Positions 36,590 through 44,550 of a DNA stretch of 64,000 nt are shown in pieces; position 1 is the first letter of the stretch, and each line of letters opens with the position of its first letter. Where the stretch lies: positions 62,001 to 126,000 of the forward strand of contig JAJEHS010000006.1 in the NCBI GenBank assembly GCA_022823605.1, in the 5' to 3' direction. The position numbers and the translations under genes are program-made. Source of the stretch: Paracoccaceae bacterium. Its GTDB lineage: Bacteria; Pseudomonadota; Alphaproteobacteria; Rhodobacterales; Rhodobacteraceae. The notes beneath the pieces were generated by a model, which saw only the letters and a list, made by a program, of their open reading frames with translations, searched no databases and was not told the DNA's origin.

Positions 36590-36790
36590 TTTACTTTTAT
36601 CTTTCTTTACACATTCAAGATAATAATCGGTTGAGGCCAGTCCTAGGACAAACAGAACAATCACGAGGAACGGAAGACCGCCCGTAAAGCCGGCAAATCC
36701 AGTAATTATACTATGGGCCAGCCCCAAAACAAAAGTTGCAAACAAGGCCGTTGCCCCCAATCCGATTATGAGTTTAGTCATGTAGCTCAT
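36575..36790 (-). CDS. Small two-helix membrane protein of unknown function
   Basis: A 71-residue protein with two predicted helices (about residues 5-27 and 38-55) and a basic C-terminal tail (CVKKDKSKPQSH). Glycine-rich turns (IIGLGATALF, FAGFTGGLPF) resemble small membrane proteins I recall from other alphaproteobacteria. ATG at 36790 has AGGAGG ten bases upstream, a strong site supporting that the gene is real. It lies 15 bases after the amidase-like gene's end and on the same strand, so it is probably the last gene of the TRAP operon. Confidence 0.7.
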   Translation of the reverse strand: MSYMTKLIIGLGATALFATFVLGLAHSIITGFAGFTGGLPFLVIVLFVLGLASTDYYLECVKKDKSKPQSH

Positions 36791-36805
36791 TTGTAAACAA
36801 CCTCC

Positions 36806-38026
36806 TCATTTCAACTCATCTACAAAGTTAAAATCAAACAATTGATTTATAATCCAGTTAGTGGTTCGCATCAACCGATCATCCTCCCAATATTTACCAA
36901 TTAACAGCAACCCCAAAGGTGCGTCATTCTTATCCTTCAAGACAGGTAATGTTATCATTGGAAGACCACATATTTCTGCCACCTTGGTGATGGGTGATAT
37001 AAAACCATCGCCATCCACATTCCCTTGCGAAGCAGGCAGGATCAAGGCATCATAATCCAAAAAGAACCTCTCGAAATATCTTCCCAGATGAAGAAACACC
37101 TCCTCCATATCGGTCAGTGTTTGTCCTTCCACGGATTTTTTGTCACCCGGTCGGAATATTTCCTCATACAATGATTTCCTGACATAGCAGTTGTCGGGAT
37201 TACCCTTTAATTCGGTTTCGAACTTGGATATCATCTCGGAAAAATCCGGTAACTCGACTTGATCCTTGGTCGTGTTCAATTCATCAATGACCAAATTGAA
37301 ATCCTCGACATAATCCGATCGAATATCATTTAGGTCATAGGTGCATAAGGCAGGGGAAACTGGTGGTTCATCTTTAAATGTTTTCACCAGATTCGGTGGA
37401 GGATATGATAGGTTTAAGCCATCCCTTGAATCATAATACGAAACCAAATCACCTAAGTAGGCAATATCTTCAAAGAAATTTGCAAGTAAACCTACCCTGT
37501 TGAGTGAATTGAGATTATCAGTCAATCCATGTCTTGGAACACTACCAAATGAAGGTACATAACTGAACAGACCCTGTTCAGATGCGGTCAAACAAAAATC
37601 ATGTCCCCTTCCGATCCCCAAGCCAAGACTTGGCCTGCTTTCCAATACTGCCTGCCCGATGGATGAGATTAAAATATTTCTTGATACATCAGTGGCACCT
37701 GAACTGGCTTTTATCTTGTCTGAATTCAGTATGACAGCCAAGGCTCCATGGGTGTTCAGCAGATCTTCCACTGTGGAATTACCTGTAAAACCTTCAGGTC
37801 TGTTCAAGGTCAGGGCAACAGGAATGCCATGTAAATTACCCAAAGGCTTGCCATGCAATGTCATGAGGTCAAGCACTTGAGCCCGATCCCTGTCAATAAT
37901 GAATTCATCTTCGCTTGAACTTTCCGATAAATCAGCAAGTAATTCGACAGAAGTTGTATGTCGATCCTTAATATCGGCAAGCAAAGTAGCAACCGTTAGA
38001 TATTTTCTTGCTTTGCGTCCAGACAT
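36806..38026 (-). CDS. Amidase-signature-like protein lacking the canonical catalytic residues
   Basis: A 406-residue homologue of amidase-signature enzymes, probably without their normal activity. The fold markers remain: LHGIPVAL at 65-72, FGSVPRHGLTDNLNSLNRVGLLA after residue 160, and a C-terminal EICGLPMITLPV...PLGLLLIG. The Lys that should follow LHGIPVA(L) is Thr73. The region that should read GGSSGGS...DTGGSIR instead reads SSIGQA...GRGHDFCLT; by eye, Cys145 aligns with the nucleophilic Ser. It is about 60 residues shorter than active family members. It starts five bases after dctM, so it is part of the TRAP operon and may bind or sense the transported compound. The alignment is by eye. 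Confidence 0.75.
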   Translation of the reverse strand: MSGRKARKYLTVATLLADIKDRHTTSVELLADLSESSSEDEFIIDRDRAQVLDLMTLHGKPLGNLHGIPVALTLNRPEGFTGNSTVEDLLNTHGALAVILNSDKIKASSGATDVSRNILISSIGQAVLESRPSLGLGIGRGHDFCLTASEQGLFSYVPSFGSVPRHGLTDNLNSLNRVGLLANFFEDIAYLGDLVSYYDSRDGLNLSYPPPNLVKTFKDEPPVSPALCTYDLNDIRSDYVEDFNLVIDELNTTKDQVELPDFSEMISKFETELKGNPDNCYVRKSLYEEIFRPGDKKSVEGQTLTDMEEVFLHLGRYFERFFLDYDALILPASQGNVDGDGFISPITKVAEICGLPMITLPVLKDKNDAPLGLLLIGKYWEDDRLMRTTNWIINQLFDFNFVDELK

Positions 38027-38031
38027 GTATT

Positions 38032-39393
38032 TTAGGGAATATATTCACCGAAAAGATAGTCGGGAAACCACAAGGCAATTTGCGGGAATTGATACATGAG
38101 TACCATGGCAAATATAACAATCGCCAGATAAGGTAGAATACCCTTGAATATGTCTACAAGTTCAATTTGTGTCTTGAGTACCCCCTTCAGATAATATGCT
38201 GACATTGCCATCGGAGGTGTCAGGAACGAGGTTTGCAAATTCAGGGCAACCAGCATTGCGAAAAAATACGGATTGACATTGAATGTGTCTAGCATGGGGA
38301 GAAAGATCGGTACGAAGATGATCAATATCTCCGACCACTCCAAGGGCCATCCCAATATGAAAATTATCAGCTGAACAAGAACCAGGAATTGCCAGGGTTC
38401 CAGATTCAATGCCAAGACCCAATGCTCAATAACATCATGCCCCCCTAGATAGGAAAATACCGAGGCAAAGGTCCAGGAACCCACGAATAGCCAGCAAACC
38501 ATGGCGGTGGCCTTAGCTGTCAAAAAGACACTCTCCTTCAATCTTGACCAAGTCAGGGATTTATAGAAAATGGCCAGTATCAACCCCCCAAGTGCACCCA
38601 TTGCAGCTGCTTCTGCAGGCGTAGCCAACCCGCCAAGGATTGAACCGAGTACAAGCAGGATAAGGATAGTTAACGGTACAAAGGAGACAATAAGATCCTT
38701 GATAATTTCCCATTGTGGTGGTACCGATTCCATGACTGGTTTGGGTGCTATACTTGGGTTAATCAGGGATCTGGCCAATACATAAACAATATATAGACCG
38801 GATAACAATAAGCCTGGAAACACGGCTGCAGCATATAAACGCAATGGTGACAATTCGGCTATTGCCGCATATACGATCAACATGATCGAAGGGGGAATGA
38901 GAATGCCGAGTGTTCCTCCTGCACAAATTACACCTGAAGCAAAGGTCTTGTCATATGAAGCCTTGGCCATTGCTGGAAAGGCCAGCAATCCCATTAGGGT
39001 GACCACTGCCCCAACTATACCGGAAGCGGTAGAAAATATCGTACAGGTAATCAGGGCAGCAATCGCCATTGAGCCCGGTAAATGCCTTGCTGCCATTTGA
39101 ATTGAATAGAAGAGGCGATTGACGATATTTGCCCGTTCGACGACATACCCCATCATCAGGAAAAGTGGAATTGCCACCAGGGTATCATTCTCCATTACCG
39201 AATATGTATTCTGATTCAGAAGGTAAAAGATTTGATTGTTGAATATATCGAGGAAGCTGTCGTATCCGCTGTAATAAGCATAAAACCCGAAACCAACCCC
39301 CATGGCTATCAAGGTAAAGGCTATGGGAAATCCGAGAAGTACCAAGACAATGAACAAGCACAGCATTAATATTGCTACTTCGGGGTTAGTCAT
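38032..39393 (-). CDS. dctM: TRAP transporter large permease (DctM)
   Basis: A 453-residue membrane protein with about 12 helices, the ion-coupled transport subunit of a tripartite organic-acid importer. Conserved stretches are LLGFPIAFTLIAMG, MENDTLVAIPLFLMMGYVVER, TASGIVGAVVTLMGLLAFPAM, GGTLGILIPPSIMLIVYA and a GLATPAEAAAMGALGGL motif. The long aromatic extensions (MVCWLFVGSWTFASVFSYLGG) are typical of the large-permease group found with mannitol/chloroaromatic-type binding proteins. It follows dctQ by 40 bases and precedes the amidase-like gene. Confidence 0.94.
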   Translation of the reverse strand: MTNPEVAILMLCLFIVLVLLGFPIAFTLIAMGVGFGFYAYYSGYDSFLDIFNNQIFYLLNQNTYSVMENDTLVAIPLFLMMGYVVERANIVNRLFYSIQMAARHLPGSMAIAALITCTIFSTASGIVGAVVTLMGLLAFPAMAKASYDKTFASGVICAGGTLGILIPPSIMLIVYAAIAELSPLRLYAAAVFPGLLLSGLYIVYVLARSLINPSIAPKPVMESVPPQWEIIKDLIVSFVPLTILILLVLGSILGGLATPAEAAAMGALGGLILAIFYKSLTWSRLKESVFLTAKATAMVCWLFVGSWTFASVFSYLGGHDVIEHWVLALNLEPWQFLVLVQLIIFILGWPLEWSEILIIFVPIFLPMLDTFNVNPYFFAMLVALNLQTSFLTPPMAMSAYYLKGVLKTQIELVDIFKGILPYLAIVIFAMVLMYQFPQIALWFPDYLFGEYIP

Positions 39394-39433
39394 TTCAAAT
39401 TACCACTTTCAAAAAATCGTGTTTGTGAACCAA

Positions 39434-39985
39434 CTACTTGGTCAACAGTTCTTCAGTCTCATGAACATCTTCAATTCGGGGAAGCCATTGACCTGAAAAC
39501 ATTGCCTTCCAACAGCGAATTGTCTCTGAAATTCCTTGCAGAATCAGCAGAAAACCGGCAACGGGAATCAAGGTCTTGAAGAAGTAAATCTGTATCCTGG
39601 CCGGACTGTTCCAACTGAACTCCTTGTATCTCCAACTGTCCTGGGCAATTTCCCAGCCGAACCAAAAGAGGGCCAGCATGCCCGGGAAGAAAAACAGGAT
39701 ATAGAGTACAAAATCTATCCTGGCTTGCCACTTGACTGGAAACAATCGATAAAATACATCACCCCTGACATGGGAATCCTGGGCCAAGGCATAGGGGCCT
39801 GCCATCAAAAACAGGGCTCCATACATCTGAACCATCATGTCAAATACCCAAACAGTCGGGCTATTAAATACATACCGAACGATGACTTCATAAGAAACCG
39901 ACAGGGTCAGAATCAGAATGCACCAGCCGAAGGCTCTACCTATCCACTGGCTTATTCCTTCCATGCCATGAATTATCCGTTCCAA
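39434..39985 (-). CDS. dctQ: TRAP transporter small permease (DctQ)
   Basis: A 183-residue four-helix membrane subunit. Conserved features are the N-terminal FGWCILILTLSVSYEVIVRYVFNSPTVW-type helix (about residues 19-45), YALAQDSHVRGDVFY and a final helix before QGISETIRCW. It bridges the binding protein and DctM. The start is a TTG at 39985; it is supported by AGGAGG five bases upstream, which immediately abuts the T-run of the terminator after dctP. Translation would therefore depend on readthrough transcripts. Confidence 0.9.
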   Translation of the reverse strand: MERIIHGMEGISQWIGRAFGWCILILTLSVSYEVIVRYVFNSPTVWVFDMMVQMYGALFLMAGPYALAQDSHVRGDVFYRLFPVKWQARIDFVLYILFFFPGMLALFWFGWEIAQDSWRYKEFSWNSPARIQIYFFKTLIPVAGFLLILQGISETIRCWKAMFSGQWLPRIEDVHETEELLTK

Positions 39986-39996
39986 TACTTCCTCCT

Positions 39997-40029
39997 AAAA
40001 AAACACGAGGGATAAACTCTCCCCCGTGT
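39997..40029 (-). terminator. Intrinsic terminator/attenuator between dctP and dctQ
   Basis: On the minus strand ACACGGGGGA pairs with TCCCTCGTGT (one G-U pair) over a seven-base loop and is followed by seven T, then directly by the AGGAGG of dctQ. Placed 15 bases after the dctP stop, it should stop most transcripts and leave a minority for dctQM. Confidence 0.8.
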
Positions 40030-40043
40030 TTTATTCGCTTGTT

Positions 40044-41147
40044 TTAACTACCGAAATAATGGTCGTAGGCCAACTTGTAATCAGGTTGATTCAAGTTCAG
40101 GTAATTCATTACACTCTCGGCGTAGGCCTTCTGGCTTTCAATTACCTTGGCAAAGAAGGCATCCTCATTGCTGAGTCTTTCAATAACGATATCCCATGCG
40201 ACCAACTGGGCTTTCATGACAGAATCGGGAGTACGGTACACGTTGACACCGTAATCGTTCTGCAAGGAAACCAAATCTTCTGCGTACTGGGTTGTATTAT
40301 GCCAATAGAAATTGGAATTCTCAGCTTCGGCAGCATACCTCAAAATTGCCTGCAACTCAGGAGAAAGTGCATTATACTTGTCCTTGTTAACAGTTACTTC
40401 GAAAAATTCCTGACTTTGATGGAATGAAGCCAAGTGGTAATGCTTGGAAACGTCCTGCATACCGAAATCCTTGTCAGAAGTCGGGTTGTTGAACTCCGCA
40501 GCATCAATGAGGTTGGACTTCATGGCAGGCTGAATCTCTCCACCTGGCAACTGAACAACACTCATGCCCATTTCAAGCAGAACATCAGCAGCCAATCCGA
40601 CTGTTCGATACTTCAAACCTTCCATTTGACTAGCGTCAGTGATATGTTCCTTGAACCACCCTAGCGGCTGGGCAGGCATCGGTGAGAAGAAGAACGATAC
40701 CAAATTCAACTGAAGAGTATCCATCAACTCATTGAATAGTTCCTGACCTCCACCGTAATGGACCCAGCCCAAAACTTCCTGACTGGACCAGCCAAAGCAA
40801 GGTCCTGTACCAAACAGTGAAGCCGTTGGAGATTTTGAATACCAATATGCTGGTACATAAAAGGCGGCATCCAGAACTCCACGATGAACTGCATCTTGCA
40901 TTTGGCTTGTCTTAACGACGGAATTGACAGGCAGTACCTCGATTTGAAGTGCATCACCGGCCATTTCGTTGACGCGCTTCACATAATTCTGGGTATTTTC
41001 ATAAAAGATACCCCCACCCCAAGCACTCTGAAGCTTGAGAACTGTGGTTTCCGCCCTAGCAATCGACGGCGCAGATAATGCACCCGCAGCAGCACCAGCT
41101 ACTGCAGCCCCTCTGATAAAACCACGGCGATTGATTTTGTCTGACAT
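40044..41147 (-). CDS. dctP: TRAP transporter substrate-binding protein, Tat-exported (TakP/FcbT1-like)
   Basis: A 367-residue periplasmic binding protein. The N terminus has a twin-arginine signal (INRRGFIRGAAVAG) and a cleavage site near IARAET, so it is exported folded. The mature protein resembles the 2-oxoacid/mannitol-chloroaromatic branch: LQSAWGGGIFYENT, QMEGLKYRTVGLAADVL, QLPGGEIQPAMKSNLIDAAEF and a long C-terminal helix region. TakP-type proteins bind 2-oxo acids, often with a metal; substrate here is not proven. First gene of the TRAP operon; ATG follows AAGGAG. A strong terminator separates it from dctQ. Confidence 0.92.
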   Translation of the reverse strand: MSDKINRRGFIRGAAVAGAAAGALSAPSIARAETTVLKLQSAWGGGIFYENTQNYVKRVNEMAGDALQIEVLPVNSVVKTSQMQDAVHRGVLDAAFYVPAYWYSKSPTASLFGTGPCFGWSSQEVLGWVHYGGGQELFNELMDTLQLNLVSFFFSPMPAQPLGWFKEHITDASQMEGLKYRTVGLAADVLLEMGMSVVQLPGGEIQPAMKSNLIDAAEFNNPTSDKDFGMQDVSKHYHLASFHQSQEFFEVTVNKDKYNALSPELQAILRYAAEAENSNFYWHNTTQYAEDLVSLQNDYGVNVYRTPDSVMKAQLVAWDIVIERLSNEDAFFAKVIESQKAYAESVMNYLNLNQPDYKLAYDHYFGS

Positions 41148-41175
41148 ATAATTCTCCTTCCTTAAGTGGTTAATT

Positions 41176-41197
41176 TTATAAGTCGTAAGTCTTATAA
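41176..41197. promoter_or_regulatory. Inverted repeat upstream of the TRAP operon
   Basis: TTATAAG (41176-41182) and CTTATAA (41191-41197) flank eight bases, and the centre contains a repeat of AAGTC. It lies 29-50 bases before dctP on the minus strand, in the promoter region. A dimeric regulator (for example of the GntR type) is plausible but none is encoded beside the operon. Confidence 0.4.
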
Positions 41198-41324
41198 TTT
41201 ATTTTTTGAATGTTTGCCAATAAATTGCTTCCAATTTTTCTTCTGTTCCTGTTTGGATTGAAATTAAACCGAAATAATTTAAATATTTGTTTGGGATTGG
41301 TACTTGATTTGGGAATGAGAAAAA

Positions 41325-41903
41325 ATGGAAACTACCGACAACTTGAATGCTGTTCCGATAACATTGTATAAATGGGCCGGTGCCTGGGGACCGTTTAAGG
41401 TAAAAATTCCATGTGGTGAATGCACTTTAACACTTGATATTATCAAGGATACCATGGAATCGGAACTGGCCAATGTACCTGTGAAGCTAGAGGTACGAGA
41501 ATGGTTGTCCGAATGGTGGAAACCATTACTGGTCGGAGGATGGCACGCACCAATAGTAATCGTTGATGGCAAGGTGGTCAATCAAGGCAATGCCCTCAAC
41601 AGAGGGGTTTTAACCGAATCCGTAATCAATGCTTATGTCAAGCGAACATCAATCAAGGGCAACAAATTGTTCGGCAAGGTTACCTGCCCGCATTGTACCA
41701 AGGCTAAGCAACGGTTGAGTGAGTCCAATATTGACTTCACCTATCATGACGTGGTGAAAGAACCCCTGTCGCTCTATGAAATGCTGGCTAGGGTCAAACC
41801 CATCGTGGGACCCAAGACACCCATAACCGTACCACAAATATGGCTGGAGGGAAATTATGTTGGGGGAGCCAATGAGCTTTCAAGCCATTTGGAAAACGGC
41901 TGA
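41325..41903 (+). CDS. Two-domain glutaredoxin-like protein with CGEC and CPHC motifs
   Basis: A 192-residue protein. The C-terminal half (about 110-192) is a glutaredoxin: redox motif CPHC at 121-124, TVPQIWLEGNYVGGANEL with the cis-Pro and glutathione-site GG. The N-terminal half looks like a second thioredoxin-fold unit: a strand ITLYKWAGAWG, then CGEC at 30-33, then a helix and APIVIVDGKVVNQGN with another cis-Pro-like turn (HAP). If so, one chain carries two dithiol centres. It may pass electrons internally or act on a specific partner. It lies alone upstream of ilvB, 111 bases away, with no clear functional link. The glutaredoxin part is firm; the N-terminal assignment is by eye. Confidence 0.8.
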   Translation: METTDNLNAVPITLYKWAGAWGPFKVKIPCGECTLTLDIIKDTMESELANVPVKLEVREWLSEWWKPLLVGGWHAPIVIVDGKVVNQGNALNRGVLTESVINAYVKRTSIKGNKLFGKVTCPHCTKAKQRLSESNIDFTYHDVVKEPLSLYEMLARVKPIVGPKTPITVPQIWLEGNYVGGANELSSHLENG

Positions 41904-42014
41904 GGATACCTTTATTAACCTTCGAAGTTCCCAGCTCTATATAGTTTTGCAGGTCAGAATTTCTTCCGTCAAATTATCTACAACCCTGATGAAATCAGAA
42001 AGGTAAATCAAACC

Positions 42015-43805
42015 ATGGATCAACTTGAAAATAGCAAGACGAAATACCCTCGGATGACAGGGGCACAAATGGTTGTTCAAGCGCTCAAGGACCATGGAGT
42101 GGACACGGTATTCGGTTATCCGGGTGGTGCTGTCCTGCCAATTTATGATGAAATATTCCAGCAAAATGAAATCCGTCATTTTCTGGTTCGGCATGAGCAG
42201 GGAGCTGTTCATGCTGCCGAGGGTTACGCCAGGTCAACTGGGAAACCCGGAGTTGTGTTGGTTACTTCAGGCCCCGGTGCTACAAATGCAGTTACGGGAT
42301 TAACCGATGCTTTGATGGACTCAATCCCTCTTGTTGTTATTTCTGGCCAGGTTCCAACCTTCATGATTGGCAACGATGCTTTTCAGGAAGCTGACACGGT
42401 TGGCATTACCCGCCCATGTACCAAGCATAATTGGCTGGTTAAGGAAACCGATGCCTTAGGGCCGGCCTTTCATGAAGCCTTTCATGTTGCCCTGCACGGT
42501 AGACCGGGACCCGTACTCATTGATATTCCCAAGGACGTTCAATTTGCTTTGGGTAATTATGTCCCTCTAGATGTCGCACCAAAAAGCAAATATAATCCCA
42601 GAACCAAGGGTGATACTGACGAAATAGAGTTTCTGGTCAGTTTGATTGAAACCGCCGAGAGGCCTATTTTCTACACTGGCGGAGGAGTCATAAATTCCGG
42701 TACACAAGCATGCAGAACCCTGCAGGAATTGGTTGATGAAACCGGATTTCCGATTACATCCACCCTCTTGGGATTGGGTGCCTATCCCGCATCCGGTTCC
42801 CATTGGCTTGGAATGCTTGGTATGCATGGTACATATGAAGCAAACATTGCGATGTACGAATGTGACCTAATGATCAATGTCGGGGCAAGATTTGATGACC
42901 GAATTACGGGTCGTGTAAGTGATTTCAGCCCCGGTTCAACCAAAGCTCATATTGATATCGACAGATCATCAATCAACAAGGTTATACCAACCGAGATACC
43001 CATTGTCGGGGATGCTGGAATTGTCTTGCAACAGATTCTTGAACTGTGGCGGTCCAAGGGCAAGAAAACCAACTCGCTCGAAGTTGACAAATGGTGGCGG
43101 AAGATCGAGCATTGGAAAACCCGGGATTGTTTGAGTTATGAGAATTCAGACACCAGGATCAAGCCTCAATATGCAATTCAAAGACTGGAAGAACTGACAC
43201 TAAGTTATGACCGATTTCTGATTACTGATGTTGGCCAACACCAGATGTGGGCTGCCCAGTTCATGAAATTGGAGGAACCGAATCGTTGGATGACCTCGGG
43301 CGGTCTGGGTACCATGGGTTATGGTCTACCTGCTTCAATTGGAGTACAGGTCGCGCATCCAGATTCACTCGTTATCAATGTTTCCGGTGACGCCGGTTGG
43401 TTGATGAATATGCAGGAAATGGGAACCGCCGTCCAATACCGACTCCCCATCAAGCAATTCATTGTCAACAACAAGCGTCTTGGCATGGTTAGACAATGGC
43501 AACAAATCCTGCATGGTGAAAGGTACAGCCATTCATGGTCAGAAGCACTTCCAGATTTTGTCAAATTGGCTGAAGCATTCGGTTGCAGGGGAATTGTCAT
43601 ATCCAATCCTGCAGACCTTGATGAGGCCATAATGGAAATGGTAGCCTTTGATGGTCCGGTTATTGTTGATTGCCAGGTTACAGAGCATGAAAACTGTTTC
43701 CCCATGATTCCATCTGGCGAACCTCACAACAAAATGATTTTTGAAGAGGATATTCAGGTCCAGGAAGATCAACTGGTTGGTAAGGAAGGATCCGTCCTCG
43801 TTTAA
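42015..43805 (+). CDS. ilvB: Acetolactate synthase, large catalytic subunit
   Basis: A 596-residue thiamine-diphosphate enzyme for the first common step of branched-chain amino acid synthesis. The N-terminal domain has [15 protein letters not shown], the catalytic Glu in [11 protein letters not shown] and [13 protein letters not shown]. The middle FAD-type domain has [20 protein letters not shown]. The C-terminal ThDP motif starts [15 protein letters not shown] and runs to [12 protein letters not shown]. The start ATG at 42015 leaves a short N-terminal extension before [11 protein letters not shown]. ilvH follows after 15 bases. No leader peptide or attenuator is visible upstream. Confidence 0.96.
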   Translation: MDQLENSKTKYPRMTGAQMVVQALKDHGVDTVFGYPGGAVLPIYDEIFQQNEIRHFLVRHEQGAVHAAEGYARSTGKPGVVLVTSGPGATNAVTGLTDALMDSIPLVVISGQVPTFMIGNDAFQEADTVGITRPCTKHNWLVKETDALGPAFHEAFHVALHGRPGPVLIDIPKDVQFALGNYVPLDVAPKSKYNPRTKGDTDEIEFLVSLIETAERPIFYTGGGVINSGTQACRTLQELVDETGFPITSTLLGLGAYPASGSHWLGMLGMHGTYEANIAMYECDLMINVGARFDDRITGRVSDFSPGSTKAHIDIDRSSINKVIPTEIPIVGDAGIVLQQILELWRSKGKKTNSLEVDKWWRKIEHWKTRDCLSYENSDTRIKPQYAIQRLEELTLSYDRFLITDVGQHQMWAAQFMKLEEPNRWMTSGGLGTMGYGLPASIGVQVAHPDSLVINVSGDAGWLMNMQEMGTAVQYRLPIKQFIVNNKRLGMVRQWQQILHGERYSHSWSEALPDFVKLAEAFGCRGIVISNPADLDEAIMEMVAFDGPVIVDCQVTEHENCFPMIPSGEPHNKMIFEEDIQVQEDQLVGKEGSVLV

Positions 43806-43820
43806 TTTGGTGGAAGAAAA

Positions 43821-44384
43821 ATGAATTCTCTAAGATTGAAAAAAGGTGTTTCCAGAAAATCAGCTTACGATTTGAGGAATCCGACCGAGGATATCCTTGA
43901 AGTCCATACCCTAACTGTTCTGGTGGATAACGAAGCAGGTGTACTGGCAAGGGTCATCGGGTTGTTTTCTGGCCGGGGTTATAACATTGAAAGCCTGACT
44001 GTTTCCGAAGTAGACCACAAGGGAAAGCTGTCCAGAATTACCATCATGACCAAGGGTAAACCTACTGTTATCGAACAGATCAAGGCTCAGTTGGAACGCC
44101 TCGTTCCAGTGCACGAGGTTCATGATCTGACAATTGAAGGACCTTCCGTTGAAAGGGAGTTGGCTCTATTGAAAGTCAAGGGTGAAGGCAATCACAGAGT
44201 AGAGGCCCTTCGCCTGGCTGATATATTCAGAGCTCGGGTTGTCGATTCAACCCTGGAAAGTTTTGTGTTTGAATTGACCGGACCTTCGGAAAAGATTGAC
44301 AAGTTTGCCAGTCTGGTGGAGCCGCTTGGACTGATTGAAGTTGCTCGCACTGGTGTGGTAGGTATTTCTAGAGGCGAAATCTAA
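43821..44384 (+). CDS. ilvH: Acetolactate synthase, regulatory small subunit
   Basis: A 187-residue regulatory subunit that confers valine feedback on IlvB. The ACT domain covers about residues 25-100, with LTVLVDNEAGVLARVIGLFSGRGYNIESL. The C-terminal domain has RELALLKV, ARVVDSTLESFVFELTG and GVVGISRG. An N-terminal extension of about 25 residues precedes the ACT domain. Fifteen bases separate it from ilvB, so the two form an operon. ilvC is not adjacent in this window. Confidence 0.95.
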   Translation: MNSLRLKKGVSRKSAYDLRNPTEDILEVHTLTVLVDNEAGVLARVIGLFSGRGYNIESLTVSEVDHKGKLSRITIMTKGKPTVIEQIKAQLERLVPVHEVHDLTIEGPSVERELALLKVKGEGNHRVEALRLADIFRARVVDSTLESFVFELTGPSEKIDKFASLVEPLGLIEVARTGVVGISRGEI

Positions 44385-44499
44385 CGGTAAAATATCATAT
44401 CCGAGTCAGATAGTTGTTGATTGGATATCACGATTCGAAGGTCTGGGAAATTTAATTCTATCGAATCTCAACCTTCCTCCATAAGCTGAGACTTAGGCA

Positions 44500-44525
44500 A
44501 TGGGCAATCTGATCAGACCGCCCAT
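44500..44525. terminator. Hairpin between convergent ilvH and nrdJ
   Basis: Read on the minus strand, ATGGGCGGTCTG and the following bases fold into a near-perfect 26-base palindrome (two G-U pairs) with a very small loop. On the + strand two A-C mismatches interrupt it. It lies 25 bases after the nrdJ stop, so it probably serves nrdJ mRNA; no long T-run follows on either strand. Confidence 0.5.
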
Positions 44526-44550
44526 TTATCGATTGATCTCTTTCAGCAGA

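Noticed and set aside
40026..40427. Rightward 133-codon frame
   Set aside because: Antisense to the 3' part of dctP, no ribosome site, no family features.
41904..42014. Leader peptide/attenuator for ilvBH
   Set aside because: No short frame rich in Leu, Val and Ile codons and no terminator/antiterminator pair is visible.
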